A stretch of DNA of 60,663 nucleotides, from assembly GCA_002118135.1 (NCBI GenBank), contig BDIU01000171.1, positions 1 to 60,663 on the forward strand. Reading direction: 5' to 3'. Position 1 is the first letter of the stretch; each line of letters begins with the position of its first letter. The position numbers and the translations under genes were made by a program. Source of the stretch: Trebouxia sp. TZW2008 (lineage: Eukaryota > Chlorophyta > Trebouxiophyceae > Trebouxiales > Trebouxiaceae). Of the stretch, positions 47,012-57,699 are shown piece after piece. The notes beneath the pieces are model-generated. The model did no database searches. It saw only the letters and a list, made by a program, of their open reading frames with translations, and was not told the DNA's origin.

Positions 47012-47955
47012 TGACTAGCTAGTAGGCACTGTGTGGAAGGAGCCAAGCATATAAGGTCGCATGCTGGGCTTACTTCAGGGCGCCAGATGCTAGATGCTGC
47101 ATGCACATGGCCATGCAGCATGCCAGATTCAACGCAGAGCTGCTGTGCAGGCTTTCAACCCCAGATTCAGATTGTGGCTCGTGCTGTCGACATGTCGTAG
47201 TATTCCATGTGTGGGTCCGTTAAATTACTCCACTTATGAGCATTTTGCTGTCTCTTTCCTGCAGCTTGAGGACCATTCCAGGGCTGCCTATGCTTTCATG
47301 ATTTTGAAAATCATGTTGCAGGTGTGTTCACCGCAACATGCAAAGTGCTGGATGCTTGACCTTGACATGACAAAAGTTTCCCTCTCTTTGGAAGATCAGT
47401 TGTGTTGCATTGAAAGAATGCTTGTCAGTGTGTATACTTGGCATTGTACAGGGCTGAATAGCCAGGATTACAGCAGCATTGCTCTTTTCCAAGTCAGGTG
47501 CAGCTTGTGTCCGTTTTGTGGTAGTGTACAGCTACCAGGTGACCTTGTGGCATCAAGTGGCAAGTGACTTCGCAAATGTCCATGCATGCAGCATTCACCG
47601 CTCATTCAACATGGCTTCCAAATTGCAAACATGTAGAATTCCTGTCCTCAGCTTAACTGGAATGCTATGGTAAAGCAAGCGACCGGCTGGCTGCTAGCAT
47701 GCAGCACAAAATCAATGCAAAATGACTTTCCTCTATACATGTATGTATACGCCTGGTGGCAATTTCACAAACACATGTTGACACTGTTGGCTGAACTGGA
47801 TGAAGACAATGAACGAAATCACTCGACCTGATAATCTTGTACAGCTAATGTCACAAGAGGGTCATGCTTGAGTACAGCATTTGCTGCATATTGCAAATGG
47901 AAAGCAAGCGTATGGTACACCCTTGTATGATGGCCTGGCTGTTGTACAGACACCT
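47012..47955. other. intergenic, nothing supported
   Basis: 3' flank of HAC and of the convergent phosphatase gene. A 157-codon frame is open at 47094-47567 but shows no recognisable domain and has poor composition. No other feature is seen. Confidence 0.4.
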
Positions 47956-49028
47956 TTAGAGATCTGTGATCTGCCCCACTGCTTGCCTGTCTTCTGACTG
48001 TACCGCAAATTCTGACTTCTGGCCGTAAGCGTACAATTGTTTCATGAAACCTGAGTTGGGTTGTACTGATGGTCTGGTCTGCCTAATCAAATCGAGAGCT
48101 GCCCCTGGGTCAAGCCCCTCGCCTGCAAATTGGATGCAGTGATTTGTTGAGGTAGCGGCTGAGTTTGTTACAAGAAATTTGTCACTACATCGAATTGTTG
48201 CTACGCAGAAGTACCATTGCAATCAGAATGATTGCTCGCTTCCCGCTTTCATTGCTGTTACATCAAGAATGCAAATTTCTTGAGTGTCACTACAACAAGC
48301 AATGAGACGCCTGACAGAGGCTCCCTTTATGACACCTAAATCACTGTATTGCTGTCGGAGCTGCTGCTGTTACAAGTAATTGCTCAAGGCTCGCAATGTT
48401 GCACAGGATATTTTGCTGCTTGCCTGATGCAACTGTCATGTGCAGGGAGTACAAATGGTGCCTTACTTGACATCAAATAAGCTGCAACCAATGTTGCTGA
48501 TCTGCTTTGACCAGCAAAGCAATGAACCAAAACTCCACCTTTCTTCCGTGCCTGAGAGCAGCAGGAAATGTTAAACATGGAAAACCGATTCAGGGAGCTT
48601 TGCCAAATGTGGGTGCCCTTACTTTCTGTATGAACTTGTTGCTTTCGTCAAAGAAGCTTGAAATGTCATCATCCGGGTCATCGTAGACAGACAACTTCTT
48701 ATAGCGAAGTGTCCTCTTGTGAAAGCAAGGGATGACCGGGCTGGCGTTGAGGACATGCGTTATGCCGTTCTTCTGCAGCGACTCGAGATTGCGGGCAGCT
48801 CCAATAGGACCTGCGTTGTAACCTCTCGCTTGGGTATTGGGACGATCAGCGGCGGAACGGACAGCCAGCCCTGACAGTATATTCCAAGTACAGGATTGCA
48901 AGTCAAGCCGGAGTCCCACCTATATACAGTCCGGGAAGCACTGCACACGGCTGATTGTCTTGAAACGCGAATTGTCGGACTAAATGCAGCTTCTTGATAG
49001 CTATTTTACGTTGTTCAAGGTCCTCCAT
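47956..49028 (-). CDS. dual-specificity protein phosphatase (plant DSP type)
   Basis: Four exons join in perfect phase on the minus strand: 49028-48920, 48810-48623, 48551-48467 and 48122-47956, giving 182 aa from MEDLEQRKIAIKKLH to GQITDL. The fold order is complete: LPGLYIGPIGAARNLESL (substrate-recognition strand), GITHVLNASPVIP, the general-acid loop YDDPDDDISSFFDE, the signature VHCFAGQSRSATLVAAYLM (H-C-x5-R with catalytic Cys) and the family's C-terminal RPSVQPNSGFMKQLYAYG. It should dephosphorylate Tyr and Ser/Thr of MAP-kinase-like substrates. Length and architecture match plant DsPTP1-type enzymes. All introns are GT-AG. It is divergent from the FKBP gene at 49715. Confidence 0.92.
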
Positions 49029-49714
49029 CCCAGGCAATGCTGACTGTGTAGACTGAGGGAGGCGAAATGATCAGAGCACAGCACACTCCTCTCCCAGACC
49101 GGTTGTACAACACAATAGACCCGCAGGACAAGCAGCTCTGGGCTATAGGTCTGTTCGCGCAGGCCCGGTCAAGCATCGAAGGTCAAGCAAGAAGGTCGAG
49201 GATCCCAGCAAGCAGCGCAACTTCTGCGTGGAGCAAGCCATGGCAATGAGCAGTCAAGTTCAAAAGGCGATCACGCAGGAGGATCACGCGACAGCAGTGA
49301 TGTCAGATCGCTACCGAGAGAATAATGCGTGACGAGAAATTGGTCAGGCTGTGTCCTGTGCAACTCAATGCCTTCCGATCATCCACGTGGTCGACCTGAT
49401 CTGCCACCTTGGCACTACTGTTCTGTGACTGTATTCTCTGCTATCGCTGCGCTGCACGTTGAAGGCTAAAACGTCAGTGACTGCTGTGTTGCTCAGGCTG
49501 CGGTTGAATCGAGTGAAGTTTGGCCATGGCCAGCATGAATCTGCTTCAAATGCATCAGACACAAGGTCATGCTGCCCCGACACGACTACTGGTGCGTTAA
49601 AGACAGCAGCGTTGCGGTGGCTGCTCGAGCTTGGTGATAGCGCCCTGAGAAGTCAATTGCGGCCTTTTATCTTTGTCTGACGCAGGAGTCACGACCGCAC
49701 AGGCAGCCATTCCG
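49029..49714. other. divergent intergenic region between phosphatase and FKBP genes
   Basis: About 690 bases separate the two head-to-head start codons, so both promoters should lie here. A short plus ORF at 49067-49249 (MIRAQHTPLPDRLYNTIDPQ) begins 39 bases from the phosphatase ATG. It may be a chance frame or a 5' exon. Confidence 0.4.
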
Positions 49715-52697
49715 ATGCCATCGTCACATTCAAAATGCCACAAACCAGCAGCGATGCTCTCAAGCACCAGAAGCTACACGCAGAAGCTCTGTTTTGAGCC
49801 AAGTCGCAAGTGTTGCCGCAGCCCTGTCCATTTCATGGTCAGCCAAGCCTCAGTCCTCTGCTTTGTTGGCACGTTTGCCTTACACTCTGACAAGCTTGAA
49901 CAATACATGCACGGCCTGACTGCTCAGGTCATCAGCAGCAATGGCAACTTCACTCCCTGCAGAAGCTACAGATGAAAGCAAACTACTGTGCAATCCAGAG
50001 TGTGAGAGCACTTTGGAGCAGATCAAACTGCAGACCACGCCATCAGGGCTGCAGTACAGAGACATCAAGGAAGGTCAAGGCCCTACGCCTCCTGTTGGCT
50101 TCCAGGTAGGTCAACTTGATTGAACAATGGCACAGTGCTTTCTTGATGTGACTGCAGATTGGTAACACATGATTCAATACAAATGGTTCAGGTAAGGGCA
50201 AGATTGAACTGGTTCAGAACAGTTAGTTGCCCCACTACAAATCTAGCTGTGTCTGCTGAGCCTGTGTAGCATGCATTTTCCAATCAGAATGAATGCAGTT
50301 GATGAATGCATGTGTCAATCCAATGCTATTCCAGGATGAATCAAGTTACAGCAGTACAATGCAACAAGACTTTTCCCTGTTTGCTACAGCTAGCACTTTT
50401 GGTGCGACCTTGCTTATCTCAGCTGCAGCTGCATTACACGCCTGCAAACATCTCATGTGTGATGTGCCATGTGCATTGTGTTGTGAAATGGGTTGTTGTG
50501 CAGCAACCTCACCCTGGCATGCAATGTGCAATGTACTGGCTGCTGGGGCAGTGTTCGACAACCTTGCCCTGGCATGCAGGTTGTTGCAAACTATGTTGCA
50601 AAGGTTCCTAATGGCAAGATCTTTGACAACAGTCTAGAAAAGGGCAAGCCCTATGATGTGCGCGTGGGCTCTGGGCAGGTGAGACCATATCTGCGTCATG
50701 TGTATCATCTGGACCTGGTAACAGCATCCCATCCACAGCAATTCAGCCAGCTGATGAGAAAATGTCCGGCATCACAGGCCTGCTTTCATCAGCATTCTCA
50801 TCCATACCACGTTCAACTGCAGACTCACCCCTTAGGTCTTTATACATGGCACTTGTGACAGCACTTGTCACAATTGTCAGTATCATCATGCGGACTCAGC
50901 TGAATCTTACCTGCCCAGTATGACACAGGCTTCAATGCTGTTGGGACTACAGCCTGCCGTTTGATGCACGCAGGTTATACCTGGTTTGGACGAAGGCATG
51001 AAGTCCATGAAAGTTGGAGGCATCAGACGTCTTTACATTCCTGGTGTGTGCTGCAGCAACCTGCAGTGATTGTATCAAAGTTGCATTGTCATCTGTGCAT
51101 GCTTCACAGAGCCAGGTTTTGAGCCGTAGACCAGCTGAGACTGCAGCTTTGTTCAAGGCAGGCTAGTACTGCGACGCAAAACTGCATTTTTAGCTGGTTC
51201 ACAGCTCAAACCTTGACCCTCGCAAGCTGGCTTGTTGGCAAGAAGGGTACAGCTTTGCAAGCAATGAGACTGTCTGCATTGGCCACCACTTTGTACCTTG
51301 TCAACTGTCAGAAGTGGTTGTTACTGTAGCCTAGCATGAGCCTGGTTTGCATGTGCTGGAAATCCATATGCGCTGCAGCTACGGTGTATGTGGACTTTTG
51401 CCAAAAGTGCAGTGGCTCGTTGCTTTTGTTTGCATGCCATTGACAAGCAGTACCACCTCTCATGAGCTGCAGCAGTGTCAGCCATGCAGCAAGGGCGGGT
51501 GTGGCCCACATTAGGAAAGCACAACAAAAGCAATCGTTAAACGTTTTTGCACCAGTTTGAGGTGTATATGGCCCTGGTCTTGCCGCATAGTGCCTCACTA
51601 GGTGGTTGTTTATCAAGCCTTTTACTTTGTAATGCACTGAAGTTGCTCATGAACGCTGCAGGCAATCTGGCTTTTCCAAAGGGCCTTGCATCAGGGCCAG
51701 GGCGACCCCGAGTTCCCCCTGCCAGCCCTGTTGTCTTTGACGTGCAGCTAGTCTATGTTCCAGGTGAGCTGCTGTTGACACCTTGTTCAATTGTTTTTAC
51801 AGTGGCCAGCCATCCAGTTATTTAAGATTACAGATGATTCAGTCCACCTGCCAATATATATATTGGCATTTGTGTTGCCGTCAGCCTTGTAATGTTTGAT
51901 GTGCAGCTAGTCTATGTCTGAGGTAGGTTGCTGATGTTGGTTGAGCTTTCCACCTACAAATCATTGGCACCTGTGTTTGTTCTCTGTGACTTGCTCATTC
52001 AGTGACAGTCCACGAGTTTCCATTTTGTACCTGAATAGTTGAGCCTGGTTTTTGATCAAAAAGACCAGGCAAAAGCTGTATGTAGAGAAGCTAGTGGGTA
52101 GTGGGCATTTTTGATGATGTTGAGGCACAAGCCAGCTGTGTTGCACTATGTGTTTGCTATGTCCCTGTGCGATCTGCTTTCTTGCAGAAGGCTTGCCTTG
52201 TGATTCTTGAAAGCAGCAGCATCACGCCTTCTATTCATAAGTAGACCCTGTCTTGTGACCACAGTGACCCTTCTACTTTCAGGCACTGCACTGACGCGTT
52301 TTGCCAGTACGTGCGCTGCCTCAAGTCTAGAAGGCCATTTGGGTAACAGACAGGGTCTAGCTATGAACTGACGGGGGAATGCTTGTCACTGCCTATTGGC
52401 TTGAAAGCATGGTTCAGGGCCAGGCAAGGGTCAGGGCCAGTTGCCCATCCAGTCCAGTCATCCACTCACTCACTCACTCACTCACTCACTCACTCACTCA
52501 CTCACTCACTCACTCACTCACTCACTCAATGGCATTGCAGGCCAAGCATGATGTACTGTACAACCTGTTTGGTCTTGTGCTGACCTCACTGCTTGTGGAG
52601 ATGAAAGTGTGCTTGAATGCATGCAATAAACCCTCAGCATGTATTGAGATGTCCACTGCATGCCGTTTTTATGCATGCAGGTCTAGATGACGAGTAG
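49715..52697 (+). CDS. FKBP-type peptidyl-prolyl isomerase, thylakoid lumen FKBP16-3 type
   Basis: Resolved exons: up to 50105, 50580-50678, 50974-51043, 51662-51763 and a 17-nt terminal exon 52681-52697. The fold reads SGLQYRDIKEGQGPTPPVGF, VVANYVAKVPNGKIFDNSLE, VIPGLDEGMKSMKVGGIRRL, YIPGNLAFPKGLASGPGRPR, VFDVQLVYVPG and, from the last exon, LDDE and a stop. The LAFPKGL block, the variant active site and the short PGL-acid end are those of plant FKBP16-3. The predicted start (49715) opens a Ser/Arg/Lys-rich region like a plastid transit peptide. An AAMATSLPAEA stretch near 49940 resembles a lumenal cleavage site. A short intron must join these two frames at about 49840-49940, which I could not fix. 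Confidence 0.85.
51893..51925 (+). repeat. echo of FKBP exon 5 end
   Basis: TTTGATGTGCAGCTAGTCTA, then TGTCTGAGGTAGGTTGCTG, copies TTTGACGTGCAGCTAGTCTA, then TGTTCCAGGTGAGCTGCTG at 51736-51773, including the donor region. The copy has TGA in place of the last Pro codon. It lies about 160 bases downstream. Confidence 0.85.
52463..52528 (+). repeat. (CACT)n microsatellite, about 16 copies
   Basis: An uninterrupted tetranucleotide run in the last FKBP intron. It creates the open repetitive frames seen here (His-Ser-Leu-Thr repeats), which are not genes. Confidence 0.97.
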
Positions 52698-54012
52698 ACA
52701 CAGCCAATCTCAAGATAAATTTCGATGATTGCGACAGAATATGCCAGCGGTTGTCATGCGATGCAAGGAGGCAGTTTTCCGGCTGTACGGCCAATATTTA
52801 AAGTATGAACCTGCATATGGTCTTGTATGGAACGCTGACGCGTCGCTCAGTGAATGTGCTGGAATGTGCTATACGGACTCTCGTTTTGGAGACCATGCTT
52901 TGCAATTACTGTGCTGCACATCATGTCATGCAATTATCACTGCGACTGCAATGAATGCTGCCAGGCTCAGTTGTGCCCTTTACAGACTGCTTGGGTGATT
53001 GTAAGTGCAACGACACATACTGATGGCATGCACAGAGTTCCGGTAGGTTGGGAGCGGCATGCATACTGCAAACGTGTTCTGCATGAATCGCACATGCATA
53101 GGTGTCATCCACACAAAAAGCTGTCATGGTCATGACTTCTGGTTGCAGCTCTTCTTTCCGGTGCAACACTGCGTCAGCTGAGTTAGGTGCACATCAGACA
53201 TGGGGGCTGTGAACCATGCAGCGGCACGATCAGGCAAGAAAGCAATTGCAAACACTAATGTAAAGCGTTGCACGCTGCTGGCTTCGACCATGCACCTTTC
53301 AACTCTTGTGGTCAGAAACATAACTGAGTCAAAATTTCAACACAAACAACACTATCAACCGGATACTCAATCCTGAATTGGCTGCAGCTTGGCCTTGTAA
53401 GAGCCTAGCCTCTGCAAAGCAGACCTGCCATCAACTCAACTTTCACCTACACAACCAGTTAGGACTTATACAGCCAAAGTTTAATGTGATAACAATGACA
53501 CAAACAGCAGTTTCCAGACCAAAGTCACGGGAACTGTCCTTTCGGCAAACTGACTCCATACCTGTGCTGCACTGAGGAACTCCTTCACTTGATACAATCA
53601 GTTCTGTTATGCAAGTACCTGGCCATTGTGCCATGCCAAGCATACAACCTTGCAATCGGGGGGAGAGGCTGCAGTCTTGGCGTGACACAACCAAAATCAT
53701 CGTCCTGCAACTCAGTCGTTCAATTCATAAAACCAAACAATAGTCATGCCACTCGGCCATCCAGCGTGTAGCCTGAGAGCCCAATTACGCAGTTGTTTGC
53801 CTGACTCAACAGAGAAGGCTGAAAGCAATACAAGTGCCACATGTCACACAATTGCCAACCAAGCAAACTCTTGATTAGTCAGCCGCCAAAGGCAGCCTGA
53901 CAACAGATATCTGGTCAGACAAACCATATGATACTCTGAGCCATTGAGAAACGCTGGAGACACCATGGCTTCCGTTTTCTGCTCTGCAACAGCAAGCAGC
54001 AATTGACAGTGT
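52698..54012. other. no confident gene
   Basis: A plus frame at 52729-52998 opens MRQNMPAVVMRCKEAVFRLY and contains several Cys. It follows the FKBP stop by 31 bases and is probably 3' flank. Nothing else is recognised up to 54012. Confidence 0.35.
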
Positions 54013-54231
54013 GTGGATTGGAGAGCTCCATCAAAATGAGCTGCTCGGATTAGATGAACAGCGACAATCCACTAAAGTTTCAGTTCACAAAGTTCGGGTT
54101 GGAGAGTTCCATTGAAATGAAAGGTGTGATGTGTCGACCAGCAATGATGGATCAAATATTTCAGTTAACAGTGTCTGGGTTGGACAGCTCCATCAGAATG
54201 AGCAGCTGAGATATGTCAACCAACAATGATG
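54013..54231 (+). repeat. 80-bp tandem repeat, three diverged units
   Basis: Units start GGATTGGAGAGCTCCATCAA (54014), GGGTTGGAGAGTTCCATTGA (54097) and GGGTTGGACAGCTCCATCAG (54177). Each continues with an AATGAGC or AATGA block, GTGTCGACCAGCAATGATG-like sequence and ATTTCAGTTNAC. Period about 80 bases. Confidence 0.8.
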
Positions 54232-54554
54232 CAGAGGCGAAGTACGCTATGCCTCGATACAGCTGTACTCCCTTCACCCCAGATCTGATCATGATCCTCC
54301 TTAGGTGTTATTGGCAGCTACCCCCCACCAGCAGACCCATACCCCCCCAGAACCCCAGAGCATTCACCCAGAACCCTAGTGTGCTGGCCTCCTTGAGAGA
54401 CAACGGGACAAAGCCTGCACAAGTTGACATGCAGAGTCGACATGCATGTGACTTGAGGCACTTGTACCTTTTGCGTGAGGGGCAAGCACATGACATGATA
54501 CCTGTGCACCCGTTTGCTGGCAAGATTATGTGGAGGACTTTGACCACTCTATGA
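54213..54554 (+). other. open frame of unknown meaning
   Basis: A 113-codon plus frame begins in the last unit of the 80-bp repeat. It contains IPPQNPRAFTQNPSVLASLR, then DLRHLYLLREGQAHDMIPVH, which looks protein-like. I recognise no family, and no splice partner is evident. It could be a fragment of a gene or element. The stretch 54555-55614 has nothing else I can support. Confidence 0.25.
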
Positions 54555-55614
54555 GCTTAAAGGGACCTGACGCACTGACAGACGTGTGTCAGCTTCAATT
54601 GAATGATGTGCATGCTCTTGATCAGAATGCATGACTGCATGCAGGCTTGATGCTCAGCAGTGAAGATCTGCACCTCACAATGCACAGCATTGCTTCGTTC
54701 TGTATTGTACAGTCAGGTGATGCATGTTTAATGCAACATGTGAAACAGCATTGTGCAACGCATGCAGGCACCATGAAGCAGTGCCAGATGCACCAGTTGC
54801 AGTCACTGATGCAGTCATAAGTTTCTTGTACCTTTATAGAAGGAGTGGCTGTTCTCCCAGATCAGGATGGAGCTGCCAATCACAAACAGTGCAGGCGCCA
54901 AAACATGAGGGAAATATATGATCCAATCCTGCATGTGGCTGATTACTGATCAATCATAATAGCTGATAAGGGAATCGAAGCGGGTGCTTGAGTGCAAAAT
55001 GCATTGTCGCAGACACACACACAACGAATCTGTTGATGAATGGCTGTGACAGTTGACAGCCAGCACACGGCGCACAACCACACCCAATGCAGCAGATGGA
55101 CAGAAGTTGTTGCTTTTATCTATCCTTGTTACTGACAAAGCACACCAGTAGTCATGTTGTACATGCTTTAGTGATGTAAATCAGATGGCGTGTTCAAAGA
55201 CAAGTGTCTCTTTGCAAGTTGGCAGTGGCTCTGAGCATAGTGTGGTGATGCTGAGACACATTTGACAACAACAAGACAACAAAAGTCATTTCATTGAAAA
55301 ATGCGGACCAAGACAATGTTCCCAGTGGCTGCCCAGTGTCCAATGACAAAGTTTACCAATATGTCTGGCAACTGCATACCTCAGTTGTTCTTGGCATGTA
55401 GACATGGCATGTCTGTTTGAGTCAGTTGTCAGTGGCAAGCGCTGCGTCCGCCCAACGCTGAAACTGAAACCTCACAAGGTTCGGAACCTCAACCCCGTGA
55501 AAGTCACACTTGTACTCAGCTTCCTCACAGGCATATATATCAGAAGGGTCTTGGGGAATTATTTGAAAGTCAACTAAACACCACGAAACTCAAAGTCTTC
55601 TGGATGCAAGGACA

Positions 55615-57016
55615 TCAATTGCCTCTTGGGCGCTTGTTTGTCAACTTAGACACAGTACTACCCTGCTTAGTATTGCGCAAGGCGTCGTCAGGAAACAAGG
55701 ACAGCCCTTCTAAGATTTGCAACAGCCTGTTGTGAGGGACAAACATGCCAATAAATGCCTTGTGCGGTATATTAGCACAAGCATGCTGGGTCAAAGACAT
55801 TGCACTCAAATCAGATGAGATTGTATTCAGGCTTGATGATGGCTTCTGAGCTGGCTGAAGCTCCTCTACCCACAGTTCATCAACACTTGTCTCAATCTTG
55901 CGGGGTGCTGCCATACTATCCTGCAATGAACAGTTTGCGTTCAATTGACCGTATTCAAATCCAGGCTGTCCTTGGATGACTACCACAACCGTTATTCAAG
56001 ACAAATGTTCTGACCAAACATCAACACTTTTGCTTACCTGATTTTGGGCGTGTAGCTCATCCAAGTGGTAGCATGTTCCAACATGCACGCCCCGAAGGCT
56101 GCGGGTATCGTCCAGAACAGGGGCTTCAGAGCTGTTTGGCATTGCTGCAGCGCACACAAATCATCACACAGACGCAAAGTATTACCACAGGATATGTCGT
56201 CGCAAAACAAGTACAGACTTAGGTAGCCGCAACGTATCCTGCAATAGAAGTGCAAGCTGCATTCCAGATGACATGCGTGTGTGCAACAAGAGAAGAGCAT
56301 TGCTCACGGCAACTTGGCGTAAGAATCCTATGCAACGGGTCCCAGCTTTGGCACTTGACCTACCTCCTGGATATGTGGCAGCTGCTAGCTCAAAATCCCT
56401 ATCATAACAAGATGGTGCCAGCTGTGATCATGGGCTGTCCCGCGGGCTGCCTTGGAAAATCCTGATCACTTGCTGCCGGGAACCAGCCATAAGGACAGGT
56501 CTACCAAGTTGCAATAATTTTTCAGTCATGTCGAAGTGCTTGCCAGGTGGACCTACGCAACAAGTCCTTATTTCCACTAAGATCAGATGAACCTGCTGGA
56601 ACCAACGGTATGAAACTGCTTGCATATGGTGTTGCGCAACATCGACAAGCTAAGCATGAGCCAGCTATTTTTGAGTATTGAGCTTCACCTTGCAAGAGAA
56701 CAATATCATCGTGTGGGGAACTGGCTACAAATGCCAGCTTTTCTCCCCAGCCTATGGCATTCAAGAATTTGCCGTCATCAACAAAAACATGCCGGCAGCT
56801 GACAGTGAGCCCATCTTGCTGAATTCTGGCAGCTGTGCCAATGCACTCGCCAGTGCTTGCGAGAAGTACTCTTGTCATTCTGCCTCCCACATCTTCCAAA
56901 TCTTCATCACCCACAGCAACCTGCTGGTGTCTCCACTGGATGCTCGGGCCTACCCACAAGAAGAACTGACTTGAGCCCTCCTTGCACAAAGCTAACAGCA
57001 AGCCGTCATGTGACAT
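55615..57016 (-). CDS. possible trypsin-like serine protease
   Basis: Minus-strand exons. The first, from ATG at 57016, reads MTRVLLASTGECIGTAARIQ, then DGLTVSCRHVFVDD and SSPHDDIVLLQGEA. G-T-A-x-R-I followed by S-C-R-H and, about 35 residues on, H-D-D-I-V-L-L resembles the His and Asp loops of trypsin-like peptidases. Another likely exon at about 56145-56038 starts PNSSEAPVLDDTRSLRGVHV and ends LDELHAQNQ before GTAAGC. A long 3' frame (55986-55615) has VIQGQPGFEYGQLNANCSLQ and ends KRPRGN. I could not find a clear G-x-S-G-x-P serine loop; QPAGQPM near 56440 may be a relic with Ala for Ser. Joins between exons are unproven. Confidence 0.4.
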
Positions 57017-57699
57017 GATAATGCAGGCATGCTTGCCATCAACGCATCAATCAAGCTTGCTCAGAGGCCCCAGGCAGCATGAATTGCTGGCTAACAAGCA
57101 CAGACAGGTCAACAGATTGACAGATGAGCCACAGGTGAGTCCCTTGATGACTTAGCAGAACCACGGCATTGAAGATGTGTAACCAGAACACTGATACAAC
57201 TGCTAAACTCTCATCTGACTAGACCTGACCAACATGCCTTGGGGACTATAAGCCACATTGTGTTAAAAGCTGTACTTTGCAGAGTGCTCATGTATGCAAT
57301 CAAGATCTAGATAGCAGCAGGTCATGAGTCAAGCTAGAGGTCGATACGCGACAGTGCAACCAACAAAGGTCTACACAGAGGCTGATAAGAGCTCAGCCAT
57401 AGAAATAGCTGACAGGAGAAGAACATGTACTCTGCTCAGCTATGTGCTAAGTTGTGCACAATAATATATCAGCCAGTTGTCAGCATATGGTGACTTTCAC
57501 TTGGTGACTGTGGGAAAGCTGTAGCTATGTGCCACATGTGTGCACATTGGCAGATTTCCTGCAGGATATGGTGATGCTTTGAGTTCTGATGATTCAAAGA
57601 GAGCATGCTATTCATTGTACACTGCTACTGCAGATGAATGGGTCAGAGGGTTCCGTGATGTATCTCATGCACAGCAAGACACCACTGGAGCCTGAAAAG
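57017..57699. other. intergenic, nothing supported
   Basis: No open frame of note and no repeat or RNA recognised. Confidence 0.4.

Noticed and set aside
47094..47567. 157-codon plus-strand frame
   Set aside because: No domain, irregular composition and no splice partner. It lies in the shared 3' flank of two convergent genes.
49067..49249. 60-codon plus-strand ORF between the phosphatase and FKBP genes
   Set aside because: It looks mildly coding but has no family match and cannot be joined in phase to FKBP. It is not listed as a gene.
52379..52690. Two overlapping plus frames of about 66 and 103 codons
   Set aside because: They consist mainly of translations of the CACT microsatellite in the last FKBP intron.
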